Assembly (NCBI GenBank): GCA_903858055.1
Contig: CAIOHM010000153.1
Coordinates: 1 to 11,716, forward strand
DNA: 11,716 nucleotides
Direction: 5' to 3'
Source of the DNA: an uncultured delta proteobacterium
Lineage (GTDB): Bacteria > Myxococcota_A > Polyangia > Polyangiales > Polyangiaceae
In this document: piece by piece, positions 8,059-11,716 of the stretch
Position numbering within the stretch: the first letter of the stretch is position 1
How the letters are laid out: each line of letters starts with the position of its first letter
Translations under genes and position numbers: made by a program
Notes under the pieces: generated by a model
The model's input: the letters and a program-made list of their open reading frames with translations, nothing else
What the model was told of the DNA's origin: nothing
The model's database searches: none

Positions 8059-8679
8059 ATGCGTTGGTCCGTCGCTCTGCTCATCGTAGCCCTCGCCCCG
8101 CGCGCCCGCGCCGAGACGCCCGCGGCCCCGAACGCCGCGTCGGGTACACCGGTCGAGACGCCTCCGGCCACCTCCTCCCCTGCCGCGGCCCCCGCGCCTG
8201 CCGATCCTCCCGCGCCCGCGCTCCCCGAGCCTCTCCCGAGCGACGGCAGCCTCCTGTCACTCGCGCCGACGCACAAGACCTTCCTCGGGCTGCACGGGCG
8301 GTTCGGCCTCGGGGTCCCCATGCTCCTCCACCTGGGGTTCGAGGTGCTCCTCGGGGACTACCTCTCGACGGGCGGCGACGTGCTCGTGCCGTTCCCGTTC
8401 GGGGCCGACGCGCACGCGCGTGTCTTCTTCGCCGATCGCCAGCAGGACCTCCGCATGTTCGCTCAGGCGACGCTCTTCGCCCACATGGTGAGCACCAGCA
8501 GCGGCAAGTGGGCCCAAATCCCCGGAGCCGGCGTGGGGCTGTCGTACCGCACCGGCGCGAAGCGCTTCCTGACCGTCGACGTCGGCGCTGGCTACGACGA
8601 GCTCGGCTGGGTGACGGGCGCGAGCGTGATCCCCATGGTCCACGTCGCCACCGAGTTTACGTCGGGCATGTGGGAGTGA
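8059..8679 (+). CDS. Secreted/outer-envelope protein of unknown function
   Basis: A 206-residue protein I do not recognise. Residues 1-18 form a short signal peptide (basic start, hydrophobic ALLIVALAP, cleavage likely after ARA). About 35 residues rich in Pro and Ala follow, as in periplasmic spacers. The last 140 residues are glycine-rich with alternating hydrophobic residues and aromatic ends (GLHGRFGLGVPMLLHLGF, HARVFFAD, GAGVGLSYR, FLTVDVGAGYDELG). That pattern would fit a small beta-barrel or beta-sandwich of the outer envelope. It has no cysteines and no enzymatic motif. It sits 49 bases after glmM on the same strand and converges with the lipoprotein gene, whose stop is 24 bases away. 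Function is not assigned. Confidence 0.75.
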   Translation: MRWSVALLIVALAPRARAETPAAPNAASGTPVETPPATSSPAAAPAPADPPAPALPEPLPSDGSLLSLAPTHKTFLGLHGRFGLGVPMLLHLGFEVLLGDYLSTGGDVLVPFPFGADAHARVFFADRQQDLRMFAQATLFAHMVSTSSGKWAQIPGAGVGLSYRTGAKRFLTVDVGAGYDELGWVTGASVIPMVHVATEFTSGMWE

Positions 8680-8703
8680 GCGGGCGCGCGCACGCCGCGC
8701 TCC

Positions 8704-9597
8704 TCAATCGACGCGCCAGCCTGCGGTCATGGGCTCCACGGCCCCGAGCGCCTCGCGGAAGGCCTTCGAGCAGGCGTCTTTCGGCGCGCCCTTGTCGGCG
8801 TAGACGAGCCCCTTGAAGGCGCCGTCGTTGCCGAAGCCGGCGGGCTTGGCGACCTTCAGCACCTTGCCTTCTTCCATGTCGAAGAGCGTCGCCGCGACCT
8901 GCGCACGGCACACGCGGTAGGGAGCTTCCTCGTAGACGGTCGGCGCGTCGAGGCGAAGCACGAGGGCCTTGCTCGTGCCCGCCGTGAAGGCGCGCGTGCG
9001 CAGGTCTTCGAGCTGCGGCTCGCCTTGCACGAGCACCGCCTCGCCGACCTCGAGCCCCGCCCCTTGCGCGAGGCTCTTGGCGCGGTCGCGCAGATCGGCG
9101 CTGCACGCGCCTTGGGCCTCGCTCGAGCAGCCCACGACGAGCAGCGTGGCGTCGCGGGAAATGCGCTTCAAGCGCGCGAGCTCGCGCCCCGTGAGGCGAA
9201 CCTCCGCGTGCGTGCCGCCCGTGGCCGAGCCGCAGTAGCTCACGCTGTAGTCTTTGACCTTCGCCGCGCCGAAGGAGACCTCCACGTCTTGGCTCGTCGT
9301 GCTCGACTCGCTCGTCACGCCGTTGCGCGTCGCGGCCACGTCGGTGAACGCGAGCTTGCTCCGCACGCCCACGCCGAGCACGGGCCCGAGCCCTTCGACG
9401 AGCGCCTCCGCGAGCGCTTTTTTCCTCGCCACGGCGTCGGTGCCCGCGACCTCGGCGCTCATGGCGAGGCCGCCCGCCTCCACGGCCTTCGGCGCGGCGC
9501 ACGCCGGGAGCGTGCTTGCACTCTGCACACACCCGCCCAGCGCTCCCGCGACGAACACAGCACCAGCCACCCGCACGAACTGCCCCAGAGAACGCAT
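8704..9597 (-). CDS. Lipoprotein of unknown function (LPP20/FlgT-N-like segment possible)
   Basis: The start at 9597 gives 297 residues beginning MRSLGQFVRVAGAVFVAGALGGC. This is a clean bacterial lipoprotein signal with lipobox LGGC and lipidated Cys23. A longer in-frame start (9780) would put an unlikely Arg/Ser/Pro-rich stretch before it. After the signal, residues about 50-110 (ARKKALAEALVEGLG, GVRSKLAFTDVA, DVEVSFGAAKVKDYSVSYC) resemble the LPP20/FlgT N-terminal pattern of lipoproteins that carry a conserved 'A..KAL..A' helix followed by beta strands. That is a weak family guess. The rest, including LLVVGCSSEAQGAC and a C-terminal DACSKAFREALGAV, matches nothing I know. Four or more cysteines after the lipidation site could form disulfides. 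It likely sits in the outer or inner membrane facing the periplasm. Confidence 0.75.
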   Translation of the reverse strand: MRSLGQFVRVAGAVFVAGALGGCVQSASTLPACAAPKAVEAGGLAMSAEVAGTDAVARKKALAEALVEGLGPVLGVGVRSKLAFTDVAATRNGVTSESSTTSQDVEVSFGAAKVKDYSVSYCGSATGGTHAEVRLTGRELARLKRISRDATLLVVGCSSEAQGACSADLRDRAKSLAQGAGLEVGEAVLVQGEPQLEDLRTRAFTAGTSKALVLRLDAPTVYEEAPYRVCRAQVAATLFDMEEGKVLKVAKPAGFGNDGAFKGLVYADKGAPKDACSKAFREALGAVEPMTAGWRVD

Positions 9598-9598
9598 G

Positions 9599-9613
9599 GG
9601 CCGAGCTTCGGCC
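9599..9613 (-). other. Small hairpin next to the lipoprotein start
   Basis: Arms GGCCGA and TCGGCC with a three-base loop lie immediately upstream of the lipoprotein ATG, where a Shine-Dalgarno would be expected, and none is seen. The hairpin could mask the initiation region or be chance. Confidence 0.25.
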
Positions 9614-9655
9614 GCGGCATGCGGCCCGTCAAGCGCGAGCGGCGGGAGCTTCGCG

Positions 9656-10153
9656 TCAGCGCTCGTTCGGGAAGGTGAACAGCGCCGGCACCTCGAGGGG
9701 CACGGCGTCGAAGGGCTCGATGCGCGCGTCCGCTTGGCCGTAGGCACCAAGGCGCAGCCACTTGCCTTCCAGCAGGCCAAACGCTTCGATTCGCCGCGTG
9801 CTCACGTCCACGAGCCAGAGGTACGAGACGCCAAGCTCCGCGTAGAGGTCCGCCTTGCGGCTGCGGTCGAACGCGGCCGTGGCGGGCGAGAGCACCTCGC
9901 AGACCCAATCGGGGACGACGTCGATGAACGCGCCCTCGCCGTCGAAGGTCGCGCGGTCCACGCGCCAGCCCGCAAGATCAGGAACGAGGATCGCGGGTTC
10001 GGGGCCGAGGTGCAGCTCCACGCCTCGCAACAGGAGCCAGGCACCGCACGCGGGCCTCCTGAAATCAAACGCGACCCCAAGCTCAGCGCCGAGCTGAGAC
10101 GCGGCCCGTGCGTGGCGCAGCAAAGGACGCGGACTCAAATGCAGCTCGCCGAT
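9656..10153 (-). pseudogene. 5'-truncated Uma2-family (DUF820) putative endonuclease
   Basis: The frame encodes most of a Uma2 protein, a PD-(D/E)XK nuclease-fold family expanded in cyanobacteria and myxobacteria with no settled role. Counting from the TTG at 10138, the core residues are in place: VPDLAGW (Asp54), WVCEVLSP (Glu81) and RSRKADLYAELGVSYLWLVD (Lys95). Family homology reads in frame further upstream (IGELHLSPRP) to about 10153. There it changes to unrelated sequence, with no ATG or GTG before the stop at 10210. Full Uma2 proteins have roughly 35 more N-terminal residues (a helix leading to an 'E..DGEL' strand), which are missing. The only start is a poor TTG giving 160 residues, so the gene is probably broken, although a shortened active product cannot be excluded. 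The 70-bp repeat begins just 50 bases upstream of where homology ends. Confidence 0.7.
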
Positions 10154-10202
10154 TGTAGCATGCGTGCGGCCCTGACCATCGCCCGGTCTTTTCCTGGGTC
10201 GC

Positions 10203-10272
10203 AGGCCTCATCACCCCGCGCGCGGCCGCGTGACCGGAGTGACGCGCGCGGGGCTCGAGGGGGTCGCCGCTC
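10203..10272 (+). repeat. 70-bp direct repeat, copy 1 (with hairpin)
   Basis: This matches positions 10988-11057 at 68 of 70 bases (differences at about 10230 and 10244). It contains a perfect 10-base inverted repeat, CCCCGCGCGC (10214-10223) and GCGCGCGGGG (10244-10253), around a 20-base loop. No T-run follows either arm, so it is not a standard terminator. The flanks of the two copies are unrelated, which marks the edges at about these bases. It stands directly upstream of the truncated Uma2 gene. Confidence 0.85.
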
Positions 10273-10326
10273 GCGACGAGAGCTCCAAGAATCCGCCCGC
10301 TTGACCCCGAGGAACGCATCGCCGGA

Positions 10327-10398
10327 GCTTCGGCTGGCCGCGTGCTCACGTCCGCGAGCCAGAGAACCGAAACGCCAAGCTCCGCGTCGAGGTCCGCC
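10327..10398 (-). pseudogene. Relic of a second Uma2-family gene
   Basis: 72 bases match the intact Uma2 region 9783-9854 at 63 positions without gaps. On the - strand they read ADLDAELGVSVLWLADVST, against ADLYAELGVSYLWLVDVST in the neighbour. Similarity ends abruptly on both sides, so only about 24 codons of the C-terminal half of a former tandem paralogue remain. Upstream on the - strand the sequence turns into the hicB promoter region. It cannot be functional. Confidence 0.75.
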
Positions 10399-10432
10399 GG
10401 GCGCGCGAAGACTTCGACCCGCGCGACGCGGT

Positions 10433-10461
10433 TTGACGACGGCTGTGCGGGCTCGTAGGCT
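10433..10461 (+). promoter_or_regulatory. Candidate promoter of hicBA
   Basis: TTGACG (10433-10438), 17 bases, then TAGGCT (10456-10461). The first box fits sigma70 well and the second poorly. Transcription would start about 14 bases before the hicB ATG, with GAGGGA (10470-10475) as the Shine-Dalgarno. Autoregulation by HicB or the complex would act here, but no clear palindrome is visible. Confidence 0.35.
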
Positions 10462-10481
10462 TCGGGGTCGAGGGATTCCCC

Positions 10482-10688
10482 ATGGTGTTGACGATCGCGC
10501 TGGAGCAAGAGGAAGACGGCCGCTGGCTCGGCGAGGTCGAGTCGTTGGCCGGCGTGATGACCTACGGGGTCACGCGCACCGACGCGATCGCCCGCACTCA
10601 GGCTCTCGCACTTCGCGTGCTCGCCGAGCGTCTCGAGCATGGCGAAGCCGTGCCGGAGCTCTTGAACCTGACGTTCCTCGCGGCATGA
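10482..10688 (+). CDS. hicB: HicB-family antitoxin
   Basis: A 68-residue protein with the partial RNase-H-like HicB fold: strand TIALEQEEDGRWLGEVESLAGV, strand-turn MTYGVTRTDAIART, then helix QALALRVLAERLEHGE. It would bind and block the HicA toxin. It has no C-terminal ribbon-helix-helix or HTH domain, which longer HicB proteins use to bind DNA, so self-regulation through DNA binding is not evident. Its TGA overlaps the ATG of hicA (ATGA). The antitoxin-first order is common for this pair. It lies between the two 70-bp repeats. Confidence 0.85.
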   Translation: MVLTIALEQEEDGRWLGEVESLAGVMTYGVTRTDAIARTQALALRVLAERLEHGEAVPELLNLTFLAA

Positions 10689-10897
10689 GCGCCTGGGGCT
10701 CGGCACGTGCGAGCCGAGTGCTGGCGGCGCTGCTTCGCCTTGGCTGGTTTGTGAAGCGCACGACGGGCAGTCACCGCACCCTCGCACGGGAGGGCTGGCC
10801 CGACGTAGTGTTCGCGTTCCACGACGCGGAAGAGATTGGACCGCGCATGCTCGCCCGAATCGCGAAGAGCACGGGGCTGACCCCGACCGACCTCTGA
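10685..10897 (+). CDS. hicA: HicA-family mRNA-interferase toxin
   Basis: A 70-residue HicA toxin with a double-stranded-RNA-binding-like fold. Released from HicB, it cleaves mRNA in a translation-independent way. Family signs are the helix RVLAALLRLGW, the core VKRTTGSHRTL with catalytic His30 in GSH, the strand VVFAFHDAEEIGPRMLARIAKSTGL, and the length. The start ATG is inside the hicB stop region (overlap ATGA), so translation is coupled. No inactivating change is visible in the catalytic segment. Activity is an inference from the intact motifs. Confidence 0.88.
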   Translation: MSAWGSARASRVLAALLRLGWFVKRTTGSHRTLAREGWPDVVFAFHDAEEIGPRMLARIAKSTGLTPTDL

Positions 10898-10987
10898 GCG
10901 TGCCCGAGCCGCCGCCTCGAGGTTCCTCCGCGCGCAGGCGCGCAACGCGGCGACGCTGCACGATCGACGGATGACGTTCGGAGGGAA

Positions 10988-11057
10988 AGGCCTCATCACC
11001 CCGCGCGCGGCCGCTTGACCGGAGTGACACGCGCGGGGCTCGAGGGGGTCGCCGCTC
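10988..11057 (+). repeat. 70-bp direct repeat, copy 2 (with hairpin)
   Basis: The partner of 10203-10272, starting 785 bases later. One of the two differences removes the innermost pair of the hairpin, leaving a 9-base stem (10999-11007 with 11030-11038). Read on the - strand it lies about 85 bases downstream of the template-like segment. Together the copies enclose the Uma2 relic and hicBA. Confidence 0.85.
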
Positions 11058-11140
11058 ACCGAAGCGAGGCGGCCCTGGGCAGCGGTTCGTCTCAGCGCAG
11101 GCGCGACGTCCGTGAACGACGCGCAATCGGGCGGTGACGA

Positions 11141-11257
11141 TTGGGAGCAGCGAAAGCCGAGGTTGTTGTTGCGGTTCGAGGGATCGTTCCTGTTGCGATT
11201 CGCAGCGCGGACGTTCGACGCATTGTCGTTGTTCCAGCTGCCGCCACGGTTGACGCG
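11141..11257 (-). other. DGR template-repeat-like segment (Asn-codon-rich FGE/C-type-lectin end)
   Basis: On the - strand this reads RVNRGGSWNNDNASNV, then RAANRNRNDPSNRNNN, then LGFRCSQ. That is the C-terminal signature of formylglycine-generating-enzyme/C-type-lectin-fold proteins used as targets of diversity-generating retroelements. Twelve of about 36 codons are Asn (ten AAC, two AAT). In DGRs, adenines in the template repeat (TR) are the sites copied with errors into the variable repeat, and AAY codons are their hallmark. The rest of the domain is absent: directly before RVNRGG the opposite strand encodes avd, and no WEW-type FGE core is found. The length (about 117 bases, possibly to 11100) fits a TR of 100-150 bases. 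It could instead be a truncated leftover of a target gene. It is antisense to avd, which is unusual. Confidence 0.65.
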
Positions 11258-11260
11258 GGC

Positions 11261-11274
11261 TGCCTGCCCAGGCA
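11261..11274 (+). other. Short palindrome between template segment and avd
   Basis: TGCCTG and CAGGCA with a 2-base gap sit exactly between the template-like segment and the avd Shine-Dalgarno (GGAG, 11278-11281). It could be a protein site or form a small hairpin in either transcript. Confidence 0.3.
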
Positions 11275-11284
11275 CGCGGAGCCT

Positions 11285-11647
11285 ATGGGCAACGGGGATT
11301 CGCAGGCAAGCGCGCCGTGCGTCGTCGAGACCGGCTACCAGGCCTGGCTCTGGATTGACTCGCGCGTGGCTTCTTTTCCAACAGACGCGCGCCGGAGCCT
11401 CGGACACCGCGCGGTGGAGGCCGCGCTCGACGCGGTCGAGGCGGTCACGGAGGCGAGCTACACGCGGGCCGGCGCGCTCCGCACGCGACGCCTTTACGAC
11501 GCGCAGCGGGCCCTCACGCGGCTCCGGCTTTTGCTTCGCGGCGCGCGCGACCGGCGCCACCTCTCGCTCGACCAGCACGAGCACGCCATGCGCCTCCTCG
11601 ACGACTTCGGCCGGCAGCTCGGCGGGCTCCTCAAAGCCGGCACGTGA
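11285..11647 (+). CDS. avd: DGR accessory variability determinant (Avd-like four-helix bundle)
   Basis: A 120-residue protein matching the Avd family, which forms a positively charged pentameric barrel that binds the DGR reverse transcriptase and the template RNA/cDNA and is required for mutagenic homing. Family pattern: ETGYQAWLWIDSRVASFP (15-32), RRSLGHR (36-42, matching the usual RFTLGQR), ALDAVEAVTEASY (47-59), AQRALTRLRLLLRGARD (73-89), HLSLDQHEHAMRLLDDFGRQLGGLLK (92-117). Four helices are expected at about 16-30, 36-60, 65-90 and 94-117. It is rich in Arg, which fits nucleic-acid binding. The ATG at 11285 was chosen for the preceding GGAG (3-base spacing, tight) and family length. An earlier in-frame ATG (11141) would code through the antisense template segment. 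The S23-type four-helix-bundle family is the main alternative. Confidence 0.78.
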   Translation: MGNGDSQASAPCVVETGYQAWLWIDSRVASFPTDARRSLGHRAVEAALDAVEAVTEASYTRAGALRTRRLYDAQRALTRLRLLLRGARDRRHLSLDQHEHAMRLLDDFGRQLGGLLKAGT

Positions 11648-11659
11648 ACTACGTGCACC

Positions 11660-11716
11660 ATGCAAACAACTGCGCTCCTCTGCCAAATCGCAGCGTTTCA
11701 GAATCTCTAAGATCGG
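11660..11716 (+). other. Possible start of the DGR reverse transcriptase (in-frame stop, or frameshifted)
   Basis: Twelve bases after avd an ATG opens MQTTALLCQIAAFQNL, followed by TAA at 11708-11710. DGR-type reverse transcriptases that follow avd often begin with a short stretch ending in a pattern like L..I..FENL, which this resembles. Reading one base back at the end (CTA AGA TCG) would continue as LRS. The window ends before any catalytic motif, so this could be a broken gene, a late true start elsewhere, or chance. The 69 bases after avd are visibly less GC-rich than the rest. Confidence 0.25.

Larger units (their letters stand above)
10139..10481. other. Gene-free stretch between Uma2 and hicB
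   Basis: These 343 bases hold no intact gene. From left to right they contain the upstream in-frame tail of the broken Uma2, repeat copy 1, a relic of a second Uma2 gene and the hicB promoter region. Long open frames crossing it on the - strand are a product of the high GC content. Confidence 0.7.
10898..11284. other. Gene-free stretch between hicA and avd
   Basis: These 387 bases hold repeat copy 2 (10988-11057), a GC-rich spacer (10898-10987) in which I see nothing, and the template-repeat-like segment at 11141-11257 on the - strand. No complete gene is present. The minus-strand frame that runs through all of it lacks any full domain. Confidence 0.7.

Noticed and set aside
6393..8321. Open frame of 642 codons on the - strand
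   Set aside because: Antisense to glmM and the secreted protein gene, with the same low-complexity shadow composition and no recognisable domain.
9254..10897. Open frame of 547 codons on the + strand
   Set aside because: It ends in the real HicA sequence in the same frame, but its first 470 codons are antisense to the lipoprotein and Uma2 genes and cross a repeat. Only the last 70 codons are a gene.
10203..11057. Integron attC sites flanking a toxin-antitoxin cassette
   Set aside because: The repeats lack the GTTRRRY/RYYYAAC core boxes and no integrase is in the window. The 10-base GC hairpin is not the attC architecture.
11285..11647. S23-type four-helix-bundle protein instead of Avd
   Set aside because: Kept as an alternative only. 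The WLW...SFP, SLGHR and LGGLLK pattern and the neighbouring Asn-codon-rich segment fit Avd better.
10598..11686. 362-codon frame on the - strand carrying the GGSWNN...GFR segment
   Set aside because: Its first part is antisense to avd and lacks an FGE core, and its end is antisense to hicBA. Only the central template-like piece has homology-like character, so it was not called as a gene.
1..11716. Shared heptamer AGATCGG at both ends of the window
   Set aside because: Seven matching bases can arise by chance and do not show that the window is circular.
1..11716. CRISPR arrays, tRNA or rRNA genes
   Set aside because: No regularly spaced repeats, tRNA cloverleaf with CCA-type end, or rRNA-like sequence was seen on either strand by eye. 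A covariance-model scan was not possible.

Overview
The window is very GC-rich and densely packed with genes. Its gene content and codon use (third positions nearly always G or C) suggest a myxobacterium-like member of Myxococcota, perhaps of the Polyangia/Sorangium type. That placement is inferred from composition and gene content only; no rRNA or other phylogenetic marker is present.

Positions 1-8679 are an ordinary chromosomal block, all on the + strand and probably one or a few operons. In order it holds the 3' end of a TPR protein, an NAD(P)-dependent aldehyde dehydrogenase, the two subunits of a 3-oxoacid CoA-transferase (scoA, scoB), acetyl-CoA carboxylase carboxyltransferase beta (accD), folylpolyglutamate/dihydrofolate synthase (folC, whose GTG overlaps the accD stop), a YajQ-family nucleotide-binding protein, phosphoglucosamine mutase (glmM), and a small secreted protein of unknown function. 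The theme is acyl-CoA and malonyl-CoA supply, folate, and cell-wall precursor (GlcN-1-P) synthesis. A 20-bp inverted repeat just upstream of scoA may be an operator.

Positions 8704-10153 run on the - strand: an unrecognised lipoprotein with a clear lipobox, preceded by a 5'-truncated Uma2-family (PD-(D/E)XK-like) gene.

Positions about 10140-11716 are an accessory patch. A hicBA toxin-antitoxin pair and a relic of a second Uma2 gene are bracketed by two 70-bp direct repeats that match at 68 of 70 positions, each carrying a GC-rich hairpin. Next to the second repeat are parts of a diversity-generating retroelement (DGR). One is an asparagine-codon-rich segment on the - strand that reads like the end of a formylglycine-generating-enzyme/C-type-lectin domain, and it has the size and character of a DGR template repeat. 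The other is an Avd-type four-helix-bundle accessory gene on the + strand. The last 57 bases may hold the first codons of the DGR reverse transcriptase, but they run into an in-frame stop before the window ends. The reverse transcriptase itself and the variable target gene are not in the window, so the DGR is inferred from its accessory protein and template-like segment. This is the most interesting part of the window.
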